From Pluralibacter sp. UBA7423 (GTDB lineage: Bacteria; Pseudomonadota; Gammaproteobacteria; Enterobacterales; Enterobacteriaceae): 64,000 nucleotides of DNA. The DNA lies in the NCBI GenBank assembly GCA_002470465.1, contig DKMD01000040.1, forward strand, positions 1-64,000, in the 5' to 3' direction. Position 1 is the stretch's first letter; every line of letters starts with the position of its first letter. Positions 51,824-62,339 of this stretch are shown here, piece by piece. A model generated the notes under the pieces. It had not been told where the DNA came from. It saw only the letters and a list, made by a program, of their open reading frames with translations, and did no database searches. The position numbers and the translations under genes are program-made.

Positions 51824-53176
51824 TTATTGCCCGGCGATTTTCATTTCCGGCAGCAGTACGGAACCGCACTGAATGTTGCTGCGCGTTTCGATGTCGTCGG
51901 CCACGGTCACGATATTACGCCACATTTCTTTCAGGTTTCCGGCAATGGTGATTTCACTCACCGGATACTGGATTTCGCCATTTTCCACCCAGAAACCGGA
52001 CGCGCCGCGGGAGTAGTCGCCCGTCACGCCACTCACACCCTGCCCCATCAGCTCGGTGACCACAAGGCCGGTGCCCATCTCTTTAAGCAATTTTTCAAAG
52101 CTGAGGCCCTGACCCTGAATACGCCAGTTGTGAATGCCGCCCGCGTGGCCGGTGCTTTTCAGGCCGAGCTTGCGCGCGGAGTAGTTGGTCAGCAGCCATT
52201 GGGTCAGAATACCGTCTTTGATGATATCACGACGTTCGGTGCGCACACCTTCGCTGTCAAACGGCGTGGACGCCAGGCCTTTCAGCAGATGCGGATGTTC
52301 TTCAATGGTCAGCCACTCTGGCAGAATTTGCTTACCGAGGGAGTCCAGCAGGAAGGTGGATTTGCGGTAAACCGCCCCGCCCGCAATCGCACCGACCAGA
52401 TGCCCAAACAGCCCAGTCGCCACTTCATTGGCAAAAATCACCGGCGCTTTCATGGTGGAGAGCTTGCGTGGCGAGAGACGGGACAGCGTGCGCTGCGCAC
52501 AATCTGCCCCTACGGCTTCCGGGGCGAGCAGATCGCCCAGCGCGCGGCCAATGGTGTACGCATAGTCGCGCTCCATGTCGCCGTTCTCTTCGGCAATAAC
52601 GCAGCTGGAGAGCGAGTGACGTGTGGAGCAGTAGCTTTGCAGCATGCCGTGGCTGTTGCCGAACACCTTGATGCCGTAGTGGCTGTTGAAGCTGCCGCCT
52701 TCGGTATTGGTGATGCGTTTGTCCGCCTTCAGCGCGGCCTGTTCGGCGCGTGCGGCAAGCTCAATCGCTTCATCGGGGGAGACTTCCGCCGGGTGGAACA
52801 GATCGAGATCCGGCGCATCAAAGGCCAGCAGCTCTTTTTCCGCCACGCCCGCATACGGATCTGGCGAGGTGTAACGGGCAATATCCAGCGCCGCCTGTAC
52901 GGTACGGGCAATGGCGTCCGGGCTTAAGTCCGTTGAGGACGCGCTGCCTTTACGGTTCTGGTGGTACACCGTGATGCCAAGGGCGCCGTCGCTGTTGAAT
53001 TCAACATTCTCCACTTCGCCATAGCGCGTGCTGACGCCGATCCCGGTGGTTTTGCTGACCCCGACCTCTGCGCCATCAGATTTGCCTGCCGCCAGCTCCA
53101 GCGCGGTGGAGACGGCTTTTTCCAGTGCTTTACGCTGTTCTGCTACCTGTGTGATGACTTTCATCGCTAATGCCAT
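51824..53176 (-). CDS. pmbA: Metalloprotease PmbA/TldE
   Basis: Subunit of the TldD-TldE protease that processes the microcin B17 precursor and degrades CcdA in E. coli. The 450 residues equal E. coli PmbA from the first residue (MALAMKVI). TldE lacks the zinc site of TldD, as expected. The conserved segments [33 protein letters not shown] and [21 protein letters not shown] are present. It is divergent from darP. Confidence 0.97.
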   Translation of the reverse strand: MALAMKVITQVAEQRKALEKAVSTALELAAGKSDGAEVGVSKTTGIGVSTRYGEVENVEFNSDGALGITVYHQNRKGSASSTDLSPDAIARTVQAALDIARYTSPDPYAGVAEKELLAFDAPDLDLFHPAEVSPDEAIELAARAEQAALKADKRITNTEGGSFNSHYGIKVFGNSHGMLQSYCSTRHSLSSCVIAEENGDMERDYAYTIGRALGDLLAPEAVGADCAQRTLSRLSPRKLSTMKAPVIFANEVATGLFGHLVGAIAGGAVYRKSTFLLDSLGKQILPEWLTIEEHPHLLKGLASTPFDSEGVRTERRDIIKDGILTQWLLTNYSARKLGLKSTGHAGGIHNWRIQGQGLSFEKLLKEMGTGLVVTELMGQGVSGVTGDYSRGASGFWVENGEIQYPVSEITIAGNLKEMWRNIVTVADDIETRSNIQCGSVLLPEMKIAGQ

Positions 53177-53270
53177 AATGTAGAAAGGAGTTTATTGAAG
53201 TCTATCAGAGAACCGTTTTTCAGTGCGTAATGAAACTGCTACCATGTGTCTCTTTTTTTAGGAGCCTGAG

Positions 53271-53825
53271 ATGACCAAGCAGCCCAAAGACTGGCTCGAT
53301 GACGTGCCCGGTGATGACGAAATTGACGATGAAGATGATGAAATCATCTGGGTCAGTAAAAGTGAAATTAAACGCGACGCTGAGGAATTAAAAGACCTCG
53401 GCGCCGAAATGGTTGAGCTCGGCAAGAATGCGCTCGACAAAATCCCACTGGATGAAGACCTGCGCGCCGCCATTGAGCTGGCGCAAAAGATCAAGAAAGA
53501 AGGCCGCCGCCGCCAGCTGCAGCTGATCGGCAAAATGCTACGAAGCCGCGACGTTGACCCGATTCGCCAGGCGCTTGATAAGCTGAAAAACCGCCACAAC
53601 CAGCAGGTTGCCCTGTTCCATAAGCTGGAGCAGCTGCGCGATCGTCTGATTGTCGAAGGGGATGATGTCGTCGCGGAAGTGCTGAACCTGTGGCCGGACG
53701 CCGACCGACAGCAGCTGCGTTCGCTTATCCGTAACGCGAAGAAAGAGAAGGAAGGCAACAAACCACCAAAATCCTCTCGCCTGATTTTCCAGTATCTGCG
53801 CGAACTGGCTGAAAACGCCGACTGA
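53271..53825 (+). CDS. darP: Ribosome-associated protein DarP (YjgA, DUF615)
   Basis: A 184-residue all-helical, highly charged protein (E. coli 183), involved in late assembly of the 50S ribosomal subunit. It is rich in Lys/Glu/Asp, with an acidic N-terminus ([15 protein letters not shown]). The RBS TTTAGGAGCC is good. It is divergent from pmbA, the conserved enteric pairing. Confidence 0.96.
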   Translation: MTKQPKDWLDDVPGDDEIDDEDDEIIWVSKSEIKRDAEELKDLGAEMVELGKNALDKIPLDEDLRAAIELAQKIKKEGRRRQLQLIGKMLRSRDVDPIRQALDKLKNRHNQQVALFHKLEQLRDRLIVEGDDVVAEVLNLWPDADRQQLRSLIRNAKKEKEGNKPPKSSRLIFQYLRELAENAD

Positions 53826-53826
53826 T

Positions 53827-53862
53827 CGCCTGTAGCAGCCCCGTTCCGACGGGGCCTGCTGT
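53827..53862. terminator. Hairpin between darP and the GNAT gene
   Basis: A stem AGCAG-CCCC/GGGG-CTGCT with an inner loop sits between the two convergent genes. T richness is weak on both sides. Confidence 0.55.
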
Positions 53863-54398
53863 TACTCCGCCATCACCACCTGATGTAAATCCTTCCTGAA
53901 GCGTTGATACGCTTCCTCCGCCAGCGGCTGCGGGTAACTCAATACAATCAGTTCATGATCGGCGATGCTATCGTGATAGCTCGGATGCGTATGCGCGTAG
54001 TCGTTCGCGACAAACCCCATGCTCTGATAAAAGCGAAGCCGCTTGTGGGCTATGTCCGTGGTTAGCGGGTCGATTTCCAGCAGCGTACGCGGATTGCGCG
54101 CCAGAAGCCGGGCGAGTAAACGCTTGCCGTAGCCCTGACCGCGCAGGCTGTCGTCAATGGCGAGATGCTCAATGTAGCCATAATCACCGAATCTCCAGGT
54201 ACCGCTTAAGCCCACAAATATGTCACCGTCGTACCAGGCCTCCAGCGCGTAGTCCGGATGCGCCAGCGCCTGCCGTTTCGCCACATCTTCCCGCTGTTCA
54301 TGCCAGGGAAAAGCGTGGGAATAGAGGTTATCCACCAGGGAGAAACGTTCCCCTTCGGCGTGCGTCAGTTTTTCGCTCGTTAGCATCGCAGCGTCCAT
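53862..54398 (-). CDS. GNAT-family N-acetyltransferase
   Basis: A 178-residue acetyltransferase. The acetyl-CoA motif A is IDDSLRGQGYGKRLLARLLA (about 77-96), after the beta-strand YIEHLAI; motif B near FYQSMGFVAND (about 128-138). Substrate unknown. It sits between darP and mpl, where E. coli K-12 has no gene, so it is accessory. Convergent with darP. Confidence 0.85.
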   Translation of the reverse strand: MDAAMLTSEKLTHAEGERFSLVDNLYSHAFPWHEQREDVAKRQALAHPDYALEAWYDGDIFVGLSGTWRFGDYGYIEHLAIDDSLRGQGYGKRLLARLLARNPRTLLEIDPLTTDIAHKRLRFYQSMGFVANDYAHTHPSYHDSIADHELIVLSYPQPLAEEAYQRFRKDLHQVVMAE

Positions 54399-54471
54399 TA
54401 TCGATGAGGGAAAGACAGTAAAGCGGGGAAATGAGCCGCCAGCAGTAATGCCGACGGCTCTGACTGCGGAA

Positions 54472-55848
54472 TTACTCTTGCGCCTGCTGCGCTTTCTTCG
54501 CCAGCATATCCAGCAGCTTCTGGTGAATGCCGCCGAAGCCGCCGTTGCTCATCACCAGGATGTGATCGCCCGGCTGCGCAGATTTGCCAATCATCTCGAC
54601 CAGCGTGTCCACGTCCGCGCTCCAGTGCGCAGGCTGGATGCAGGCATCTGCCACTTCCGCCACCTGCCATGGAATGTGCTGAGGCTGAAGCAGGAAGACC
54701 TCGTCCGCACGGCCAAGCGACGGGGCCAGATCATCTTTGCAAATACCCATTTTCATGGTGTTGGAGCGCGGCTCCAGCACGGCCAGAATGCGCGCCGTGC
54801 CGCCTACTTTGCCGCGCAGCGCCTGAAGCGTTGCGAGGATCGCGGTTGGGTGATGGGCGAAATCGTCATACACGGTCACGCCGTTGGCCTCACCGCGCAG
54901 CTCCAGACGGCGTCGGGCGTTCACAAAGCTTCCCAGCGCGTCGGCGGCATCGGCAGGCTTGACGCCCACGTGGCGCGCAGCGGCGATCGCCATCAGGCCG
55001 TTGTGCATGTTGTGCTCGCCAACCAGGCCCCATTTCACCTGGCCTACCTGCTCACCGTCGAGCCATACTTCCCACTCAGCGGCATCCTGGGTGATTTTCT
55101 TCGCCTGCCAGTGGCCCTGCTCGCCCACCAGCTCCTGCTCGCTCCAGCAGCCCATCGCCAGGGTCTGCTTCAGGTTGATGTCGTTCTCTGGCGCGATGAT
55201 GCGGCCCTGGCCCGGTACGATGCGCACCAGGTGATGGAACTGTTTTTGAATCGCTTTCAGGTCGTCGAAGATATCTGCGTGATCGAACTCGAGGTTATTG
55301 AGGATCAGCGTGCGCGGGCAGTAATGCACGAACTTCGAACGTTTGTCGAAGAAGGCGCAGTCGTATTCGTCGGCCTCGATCACGAAGAACGGGCTGTCGC
55401 CCAGACGCGCGGAGACGTTGAAGTTGCCCGGTACGCCGCCGATCACAAAGCCTGGCTTATAGCCGCAGGCCTCAAGGATCCACGTCGCCATACCGGCGGT
55501 GGTGGTTTTACCGTGCGTACCCGCAACGGCGACAACCCAGCGATCCTTCAGCACGAAGTCATGCAGCCACTGCGGGCCGGACATGAACGGAATGTTTTTC
55601 TCAAGCACCGCTTCCACGCACGGGTTGCCGCGGGTCATGGCATTACCGATGATCACCAAATCGGGCTGAGGCTCAAGCTGGGCAGCATCGTAGCCCTGAA
55701 TCAGGTCAATGCCCTGCTCTTCCAGCAGCGTGCTCATTGGCGGATACACGTTGTTATCCGACCCCGTTACTTCATGGCCAAGGGAACGAGCCAGCATCGC
55801 CAGACCGCCCATAAAAGTGCCACAAATACCCAAAATATGAATGCGCAT
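54472..55848 (-). CDS. mpl: Murein peptide ligase Mpl
   Basis: Recycles cell-wall tripeptide by joining L-Ala-gamma-D-Glu-meso-DAP to UDP-MurNAc. The 458 residues match E. coli (457). The Mur-ligase ATP loop VAGTHGKTTTAGM is near 107-119, with EADEYDCAFFDKRSKF near 175 and YDDFAHHPTAI near 333. The start MRIHILGICGTFMGG (1-15) is the Mpl-type nucleotide-binding N-terminus. It is divergent from fbp, as in E. coli. Confidence 0.98.
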   Translation of the reverse strand: MRIHILGICGTFMGGLAMLARSLGHEVTGSDNNVYPPMSTLLEEQGIDLIQGYDAAQLEPQPDLVIIGNAMTRGNPCVEAVLEKNIPFMSGPQWLHDFVLKDRWVVAVAGTHGKTTTAGMATWILEACGYKPGFVIGGVPGNFNVSARLGDSPFFVIEADEYDCAFFDKRSKFVHYCPRTLILNNLEFDHADIFDDLKAIQKQFHHLVRIVPGQGRIIAPENDINLKQTLAMGCWSEQELVGEQGHWQAKKITQDAAEWEVWLDGEQVGQVKWGLVGEHNMHNGLMAIAAARHVGVKPADAADALGSFVNARRRLELRGEANGVTVYDDFAHHPTAILATLQALRGKVGGTARILAVLEPRSNTMKMGICKDDLAPSLGRADEVFLLQPQHIPWQVAEVADACIQPAHWSADVDTLVEMIGKSAQPGDHILVMSNGGFGGIHQKLLDMLAKKAQQAQE

Positions 55849-56028
55849 ACGTCACTGTTCCTTTTTCATCAGCGGCGTATTTTACCCTCTTGTGGGCAGT
55901 GTCGGAAATGCATTTCAGCGAATTCCGTATTTAGCTGGCGCGATTCACCTGTACGCGGCTTTTTGAATGTTTGTTAAGATTGTTGGACATTAACCGCTTT
56001 ACTCAACATCAAATGCAGGGAAAGTGTT

Positions 56029-57027
56029 ATGAAAACGTTAGGTGAATTTATTGTCGAGAAGCAGCATGATTTTCCGCATGCCACGGGTGAACTGACTGCT
56101 TTGCTGTCGGCAATAAAGCTCGGCGCCAAAATTATCCACCGCGATGTCAACAAGGCAGGCCTGGTCGACATTCTCGGGGCCAGCGGCGCGGAGAACATCC
56201 AGGGAGAAGCGCAGCAAAAGCTCGATCTGTTTGCGAATGAAAAACTGAAGGCCGCCCTCAAAGCGCGCAACATCGTCGCCGGGATCGCCTCTGAAGAAGA
56301 GGACGAGATTGTCGTTTTCGAAGGCTGTGAGCACGCCAAATACGTCGTGCTGATGGACCCGCTGGATGGCTCCTCTAACATTGACGTTAACGTAACCGTC
56401 GGCACAATTTTCTCTATCTATCATCGCATTACGCCAGTTGGCACCCGCGTCACCGAAGAAGATTTCCTGCAGCCTGGCAACAAGCAGGTCGCCGCGGGCT
56501 ACGTGGCCTATGGCTCCTCAACGCTGATGGTGTACACCACCGGCTGCGGCGTGCACGCGTTTACCTACGATCCGTCGCTCGGCGTGTTCTGCCTGAGCCA
56601 GGAGCACATGCGCTTCCCGGAGCGGGGTAACACCTACTCCATTAACGAAGGCAACTACATTAAATTCCCGCAGGGCGTGAAGAAATACCTGAAGTTCTGT
56701 CAGGAAGAAGACAAGGCAACGCAGCGCCCGTACACCTCACGCTACATCGGCTCTCTGGTGGCGGATTTCCACCGCAACCTGCTGAAAGGCGGGATCTATC
56801 TCTATCCAAGTACCGCCAGCCACCCGCAGGGAAAACTGCGCCTGCTGTACGAATGCAATCCGATGGCTTTCCTCGCCGAACAGGCGGGCGGCAAAGCGAG
56901 CGACGGTAAAGACCGCATTCTGGATATTATTCCGGAGACCCTGCACCAGCGCCGTCCGTTCTTCGTCGGCACCGATCATATGGTGGAAGACGTCGAGCGG
57001 TTTATGCGTGAGTATCCGGACGCGTAA
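56029..57027 (+). CDS. fbp: Fructose-1,6-bisphosphatase class 1
   Basis: Hydrolyses fructose-1,6-bisphosphate to fructose-6-phosphate in gluconeogenesis. The 332 residues equal E. coli. The metal site is in [15 protein letters not shown] (about 107-121) with Glu residues in GIASEEEDE (about 85-95). The C-terminal [20 protein letters not shown] completes the active site. It stands divergent from mpl. Confidence 0.98.
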   Translation: MKTLGEFIVEKQHDFPHATGELTALLSAIKLGAKIIHRDVNKAGLVDILGASGAENIQGEAQQKLDLFANEKLKAALKARNIVAGIASEEEDEIVVFEGCEHAKYVVLMDPLDGSSNIDVNVTVGTIFSIYHRITPVGTRVTEEDFLQPGNKQVAAGYVAYGSSTLMVYTTGCGVHAFTYDPSLGVFCLSQEHMRFPERGNTYSINEGNYIKFPQGVKKYLKFCQEEDKATQRPYTSRYIGSLVADFHRNLLKGGIYLYPSTASHPQGKLRLLYECNPMAFLAEQAGGKASDGKDRILDIIPETLHQRRPFFVGTDHMVEDVERFMREYPDA

Positions 57028-57029
57028 TT

Positions 57030-57113
57030 CCCCTCACCCTAACCCTCTCCCCAAAGGGGCGAGGGAATAATTTGCGCCCTCTCCCTTTCAGGGAGAGGGC
57101 CGGGGTGGGGGTA
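57030..57113. repeat. Palindromic CCCTCTCCC/GGGAGAGGG repeat, copy B
   Basis: CCCTCACCCTAACCCTCTCC at the left and GGGAGAGGGCCGGGGTG at the right form the same composite arms as copies A and C. It lies between convergent fbp and the chemoreceptor gene. Confidence 0.8.
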
Positions 57114-57124
57114 AAGAAGAATAA

Positions 57125-58693
57125 TTAAGCCGCCTGGTTCTGCAAGCGGAAGGACGCCATGGCGTCCATCAGCTCACGCGACTGCTCTTCCAGCGAGCGC
57201 GTGGCCGCCGAAGACTGCTGAACCAGCGCCGCGTTCTGCTGCGCCGTCTCATCCATCTGGCTCACCGCAATGTTCACCTGCTCAATACCGCGGCTCTGCT
57301 CCAGCGACGCGCTGGCAATTTCGCGCATCAGTTTGGTCATGCGCATCACTTCAGACGCAATTTCGTCCATCGTTTCCCCGGCCTGCTGCGCCAGGTCGCT
57401 GCCTTCGCTGACGTGGGTCTGGGAATCGCTGATAAGCGTGCGGATCTCTTTCGCCGCATCGGCGCTGCGGCTCGCCAGATTGCGCACTTCTCCCGCTACC
57501 ACCGCAAAACCACGCCCCTGCTCCCCGGCACGCGCCGCTTCGACCGAGGCGTTCAATGCCAGGATATTGGTCTGGAAGGCGATGCCGTCGATAACGCTCA
57601 GAATGTCGCCAATACGGCTGGAGCTGCCGGAGATGTCGCGCATTTTCTCGATCACATAGCAAACCATTTCGCTGCCGCGATCGGCGGTATCGGAGACGGT
57701 TTTCGCCAGCTGGTGCGCCTGTTCGGCGTTGTCTGCGTTCTGCTTCACCGTGGCGGTGATCTGCTCCATGCTGGCTGCCGTTTGTTCGAGCGACGTTGCA
57801 GTCGACTCCGTGCGCTGCGCCAGATTGTTATTGCCTGCGGTCAGCTCGCGGCTGCCGATATCAATCTGCGAGCTGGCATCACGCACGCGCAATACCGAAT
57901 CCATCAATGACTGACGCATCTCGCCGATCGCCGCATTCAGCCGGTTAATTTCGAAGCTCGCCAGGGCATTCTGGCTATGGGTCAGGTTGCCCGCCGCGAC
58001 CTGCTCAAGCTGCACAATCGCCGTATTCAGCGGCTTGAGCAGCATGTGGCGCAGGGCCATCCACGCCAGCACGATCACGCCTGCGGTCAGCAAAATGGCG
58101 ATAATCATCAGCGTCATCACCCGGTTTTTACTGGCCCGCACTATGCTCACTTCCGCCTGACCGCGCGCATCCACCCAGCCCTGAAATGCCTGCATATCGT
58201 TATCAAACTGGCGGGAAACGGGGATCAGATGGTTTTCCAGCAGATCGTAATAGCTGTCAGCGCTTTGGCTGTCGAGCGCGGCCAGCATCGGGGTGATGCC
58301 CTGCTGGTTGTAGGCACCATAGCTTTTAGCAACGTTCGCCAGCAGCTGCGTGCCCTGCTCATCATCAATTTTTGAGTCGATCACATCGGCCAGGGTTTTC
58401 TGCACAACCCCGATTTCCCGGTGAATGTTCTGTACCGACTTTGCCGCATCGTCGAGCATGCCGATTTCCATCAGGCGGACGGCCTGCCCGGCTTCGTTGC
58501 GGGCACGCAGAATCAGCGTGTAGCCTTTGTTGAGCTGCACGAGCTGCTCACCCTGCAGGTGATTAATGCGCGTGAGCGATGCGGAACTTTTGGTGAGGGC
58601 GTAAATACCAATGCCGCTGACCAGCAGCAAAAGGAGGGTCATCACGGCCAGTAAAGAAAGCAGGCCGGTACGGATGGAGAGCTGTTTCAGCAT
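57125..58693 (-). CDS. Methyl-accepting chemotaxis protein
   Basis: A 522-residue transmembrane chemoreceptor of the Tar/Tsr type. The N-terminal helix (about 12-34), a four-helix-bundle ligand domain (about 35-190), the second helix (about 192-215) and a HAMP domain (about 216-268) are seen. The signalling tip EAARAGEQGRGFAVVAGEVRNLA lies near 382-404. It ends in LQNQAA and lacks the NWETF pentapeptide that tethers CheR and CheB, so it is a low-abundance-type receptor. The ligand is unknown. In E. coli K-12 fbp and yjfF are adjacent; this gene is an insertion between them. Confidence 0.92.
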   Translation of the reverse strand: MLKQLSIRTGLLSLLAVMTLLLLLVSGIGIYALTKSSASLTRINHLQGEQLVQLNKGYTLILRARNEAGQAVRLMEIGMLDDAAKSVQNIHREIGVVQKTLADVIDSKIDDEQGTQLLANVAKSYGAYNQQGITPMLAALDSQSADSYYDLLENHLIPVSRQFDNDMQAFQGWVDARGQAEVSIVRASKNRVMTLMIIAILLTAGVIVLAWMALRHMLLKPLNTAIVQLEQVAAGNLTHSQNALASFEINRLNAAIGEMRQSLMDSVLRVRDASSQIDIGSRELTAGNNNLAQRTESTATSLEQTAASMEQITATVKQNADNAEQAHQLAKTVSDTADRGSEMVCYVIEKMRDISGSSSRIGDILSVIDGIAFQTNILALNASVEAARAGEQGRGFAVVAGEVRNLASRSADAAKEIRTLISDSQTHVSEGSDLAQQAGETMDEIASEVMRMTKLMREIASASLEQSRGIEQVNIAVSQMDETAQQNAALVQQSSAATRSLEEQSRELMDAMASFRLQNQAA

Positions 58694-58788
58694 GATGTCA
58701 TTCCCGGTAGCAAAGAGACTTTTGGGTGTAAATAAAAGGTATCGGCTGCGACCGGGAAAACTTTAGGGTTATTAATAAATTCAGTATG

Positions 58789-59790
58789 TTATTGCTTTGT
58801 TACCGCCACCGGCACGCGCGTCACCGGCGAGCTCTGACGATTTTCCCACAACACCGTCAGGCCGCGCTGCAGGGCAATAAAAATAAACAGCAAAATGCCG
58901 ATGGCAATTTTTGTCCACCACGAGCTCAGCGTGCCGTCGAAGTTGATGTAGGTCTGAATCAGCCCCTGAATACCCACGCCAAACAGCGTGCCAAGCACCG
59001 TTCCCACGCCGCCGCTTAGCAATGTACCGCCGATCACTACCGAGGCAATGGCATCAAGCTCCACGCCCATCCCTGCCAGCGCATAGCCCGCCTGGGTGTA
59101 AACGGAGAAGACAATCCCGGCGAGCGTTGCCAGGCCCGTCGACAGCATATAAATCCGGATGGTGGTGCTGCGGGTGGAAATCCCCATCAGGTTCGCCGAT
59201 ACCGCACTTCCGCCGATGGCGTAGACCTGATTACCAAACCGCGTGCGGTGAGCAACAAACATCCCCGCCAGCACAACCAGCAGCATCAGGAGGCCCATGG
59301 CGCTGAGCCGCCCGCCGCCGGGGATCATCCACGCCATATCGGAAAGCCTGTCGTAAATCGGATGATTGATCGGAATCGACTCTTCCGAAACGAGATAACT
59401 GACGCCGCGCAGGAAGAACATTCCCGCCAGCGTAATGATAAACGCCGGGATCTTCAGGACATCAATCAATAACCCCATAAATGCGCCAAATGCACAGCCC
59501 ATCACCAGCACCAGCGGAAACGCCACCAGCGGCGACATGCCCCAGAAGCCGATCGCCTTGGCGAGGAACACGCCGGTAAACGCGATCACCGATCCCACGG
59601 AGAGGTCGATCCCACCGGAGAGGATCACAAAGGTCATGCCAACGGCGATGATCCCGAGAAACGCATTATCGGTGAGGATGTTGCAGATCACGCGCGTTGA
59701 GGCGAAGCCGGGGAACTGCGTCAGGCAGTAGAGATAGCCGAGAATGAACACCGCAAGGGTGATCATCAGCGGCAGGTTACGTTTTATCAT
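58789..59790 (-). CDS. yjfF: Galactofuranose ABC transporter permease YjfF
   Basis: Permease of the galactofuranose importer YtfQ-YtfR-YtfT-YjfF (known in E. coli). The 333 residues (E. coli 331) have about ten membrane segments and the family motif GIDLSVGSVIAFTG (about 60-73). It overlaps the ytfT gene by 14 bases and ends the operon. Confidence 0.95.
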   Translation of the reverse strand: MIKRNLPLMITLAVFILGYLYCLTQFPGFASTRVICNILTDNAFLGIIAVGMTFVILSGGIDLSVGSVIAFTGVFLAKAIGFWGMSPLVAFPLVLVMGCAFGAFMGLLIDVLKIPAFIITLAGMFFLRGVSYLVSEESIPINHPIYDRLSDMAWMIPGGGRLSAMGLLMLLVVLAGMFVAHRTRFGNQVYAIGGSAVSANLMGISTRSTTIRIYMLSTGLATLAGIVFSVYTQAGYALAGMGVELDAIASVVIGGTLLSGGVGTVLGTLFGVGIQGLIQTYINFDGTLSSWWTKIAIGILLFIFIALQRGLTVLWENRQSSPVTRVPVAVTKQ

Positions 59791-60799
59791 GGCCGCGCAC
59801 TCCTTTCAGTAAGCCGATAAAGCGCGGCGACTGGACTACCAGTACGCACAGCACCACCACCGCTTTCACCACCTGGTTCAGCTCCGGCTGGAAGCCCGAC
59901 AGCAGAATGCCGGTGTTCATGCCCTGAATAATCAGCGCGCCAATCACCGAGAGCAGCAAATTAAAGCGCCCGCCCATCAGCGATCCGCCGCCAATGACGA
60001 CGGCAAGAATAGCGTCCAGCTCCAGCCACAGTCCGGCATTATTGGCATCCGCCCCGCGAATATCGGCGGCAACGATCACCCCGGCAATGGCGGCACAGAC
60101 GCCGCTCAGCACGTACGTCAACATCACCACTATGCGAGTGTTCACCCCGGCGTTTTTCGCCGCACGGATGTTGATCCCCACCGCTTCAATGAACATCCCA
60201 AGCGCCGTTTTGCGGGTGAATAACCAGAAGATAATGAGCGTTATCAGCGCGATGATCACCGGCGTCGGGAACAGCAGCAGTTTTCCGCTGCCAAACCAGG
60301 CAAGCGAGTCGGAATCAAAAGTTACGATTTGCCCGGCGGTGATGAGCTGCGCCACGCCTCGCCCGGCCACCATCAGGATTAGCGTGGCAACAAACGGCTG
60401 GATTTTGAGGATGGCGACCAGAATGCCGTTCCATAACCCTGCCAGCACGCCCGTCGCCAGCGCCACCAGCAGCACCACCGGCAGGCTGTGTCCGGCAACC
60501 TCCATCGACGCCGCCGTCGCACCGGCTATCGCCATCACCGCGCCGACGGAAAGATCGATCCCGCCGGTGGCAATCACCAGCGTCATACCGATTGCCAACA
60601 GCGCCACGGGCGCCGCGCGATTAAGAATATCAATCGGGCTACCGAACAGTCGTCCGTCCTGCAGCACCACCTGGAAAAAGTGCGGTGACACGAAGCTGTC
60701 GACCAGCAGCACGAGGATCAGCGCCGCGATTTGCGGCATCCCCGTCGGCCAGCTAAAGCGGCGCTTCTTCGGCCCGCTTTGAGGGAGAGATTGTGGCAT
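59777..60799 (-). CDS. ytfT: Galactofuranose ABC transporter permease YtfT
   Basis: Second permease of the galactofuranose importer, with 340 residues from the ATG at 60799 (E. coli 341). The motif GGIDLSVGAVMAIAG (about 81-95) and a run of hydrophobic segments are present. The start MPQSLPQSGPKKRRF is preferred to one 30 bases upstream by homology. It starts 13 bases after the ytfR stop codon and overlaps yjfF. Confidence 0.95.
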   Translation of the reverse strand: MPQSLPQSGPKKRRFSWPTGMPQIAALILVLLVDSFVSPHFFQVVLQDGRLFGSPIDILNRAAPVALLAIGMTLVIATGGIDLSVGAVMAIAGATAASMEVAGHSLPVVLLVALATGVLAGLWNGILVAILKIQPFVATLILMVAGRGVAQLITAGQIVTFDSDSLAWFGSGKLLLFPTPVIIALITLIIFWLFTRKTALGMFIEAVGINIRAAKNAGVNTRIVVMLTYVLSGVCAAIAGVIVAADIRGADANNAGLWLELDAILAVVIGGGSLMGGRFNLLLSVIGALIIQGMNTGILLSGFQPELNQVVKAVVVLCVLVVQSPRFIGLLKGVRGHDKT

Positions 60800-60812
60800 C
60801 ACTGCATACCCC

Positions 60813-62318
60813 TTATGCCGCAATAGCATTCATGATCGCCGGAACCGATAGCGCGTCCAGCGGGATCTCGGCCACCTGTTTACGGTCGCGCAGAATAATC
60901 ACCCGATCCGCATAGCCCACCAGCTCCTCCAGCTCGGAGGAAATAACCAGCAGCGCCAGGCCATCGGCACAGAGCGTTTCGATAAGGCGGATGATTTCAG
61001 CGTGAGCGCCTACGTCAATGCCGCGCGTAGGTTCATCGAGGATCAGGAACTGAGGGCGCGTTAACAGCCAGCGCGACAGCAGCACCTTCTGCTGGTTGCC
61101 GCCGGAGAGAAACTCAATTGGCTGTTCAGCACTCGGCGTGCGGATACCAAGCTGGCGAATAAAGCGTTCGGCAATTTCGTTTTGCTCCCGGCGAGGAATC
61201 GGCCGCAGCCAGCCGCGCTGCGCCTGGAGCGCCAGAATGATGTTTTCCCGCACCGAGGCGGCGGCAATAATACCGTCGGTTTTGCGATCTTCCGGGCAAA
61301 AACCAATGCCGAGACAGGAAGCCTGATGCGGCGAGCGCAGCGTCTGCGGCTTGCCTTTGATCTCCGCGCTGCCGCTGTCCGAAGGCCTGATACCGAAGAT
61401 GACTTCCGCGGTTTCGGTACGCCCGGAGCCGAGCAGCCCCGCCAGCCCGACAATTTCGCCAGGACGCACCTGTAAATCGAACGGCTCAATCACGCCTTTC
61501 TTACCGAAGCCTTTGAACGCGGCGACGGGTTTATCGCTGAGCAGCGTGCGGCCCGCGCGTTGCAGGGCGTTATTGTCCAGTTCGCGACCCAGCATCATTT
61601 TGACCAGCTCTATCTGCGGCAACGCTTTGGTTTCCTTACAGCCGACAAAGCTGCCGTTGCGCAGCACGGTGATGCGGTCGCTGACCTGATAAACCTGATC
61701 GAGAAAATGGGTGACGAAGATAAGACTGACGCCCTGATCGCGCAGCTGGCGCATCAGGGTGAACAGCATTTCCACTTCCTGAGTGTCCAGGCTTGCCGTG
61801 GGCTCGTCGAGGATCAGCACCTTAGCGGAGAGATCGATAGCACGGCAGATAGCCACGATTTGCTGCATGGCGACGGAAAAACGGTTCAGCGGTTCACGCA
61901 CATCGAGCGAAAAGCCATAGGAAGCCATCAGTGCAGTCGCGCGTTTTTCCATTTCTTTACGTTGCAGGAAGCCGAAACGCCGCGGCTCGCGGCCGATAAA
62001 CAGGTTATCCGCTACCGACATGTTCGGCAGAAGGTTCACTTCCTGATACACCGTCCCAATCCCAAGCTGTTGAGCGTGGGCGGTGTTTTTCGGGGAGATG
62101 GTTTCGCCTTCGAGCCAGATGGTGCCGCGATCGGCGTGATAAACCCCGGTCAGCGCTTTGATGAGGGTGGACTTTCCGGCACCGTTCTCACCGAGCAGGG
62201 CCATGATTTCACCACGACGCAGGCTGAAATCGACGTTATCCAGCGCCTTAACGCCGGGGAAAAATTTGCTCAGGCCTTCCGTGCGCAAAATATCCTGATT
62301 GTGAACAGAATCAGTCAT
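60813..62318 (-). CDS. ytfR: Galactofuranose ABC transporter ATPase YtfR
   Basis: A twin-ATPase protein of the sugar ABC type (501 residues, E. coli 500). Walker A of the first half is LLGENGAGKSTLIK (about 41-54) with the degenerate signature NRFSVAMQQ, as in E. coli YtfR. The second half has a Walker-A-like GLLGSGRTE (about 292-300) and canonical LSGGNQQKV (about 405-413). It hydrolyses ATP to drive sugar import. A palindromic repeat (copy C) separates it from ytfQ. Confidence 0.96.
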   Translation of the reverse strand: MTDSVHNQDILRTEGLSKFFPGVKALDNVDFSLRRGEIMALLGENGAGKSTLIKALTGVYHADRGTIWLEGETISPKNTAHAQQLGIGTVYQEVNLLPNMSVADNLFIGREPRRFGFLQRKEMEKRATALMASYGFSLDVREPLNRFSVAMQQIVAICRAIDLSAKVLILDEPTASLDTQEVEMLFTLMRQLRDQGVSLIFVTHFLDQVYQVSDRITVLRNGSFVGCKETKALPQIELVKMMLGRELDNNALQRAGRTLLSDKPVAAFKGFGKKGVIEPFDLQVRPGEIVGLAGLLGSGRTETAEVIFGIRPSDSGSAEIKGKPQTLRSPHQASCLGIGFCPEDRKTDGIIAAASVRENIILALQAQRGWLRPIPRREQNEIAERFIRQLGIRTPSAEQPIEFLSGGNQQKVLLSRWLLTRPQFLILDEPTRGIDVGAHAEIIRLIETLCADGLALLVISSELEELVGYADRVIILRDRKQVAEIPLDALSVPAIMNAIAA

Positions 62319-62339
62319 TGTCAGCCCCTAAAAATAACC

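Noticed and set aside
54448..55977. Plus-strand open frame of 509 codons opposite mpl
   Set aside because: Antisense shadow of mpl; His/Arg/Gln-rich composition only.
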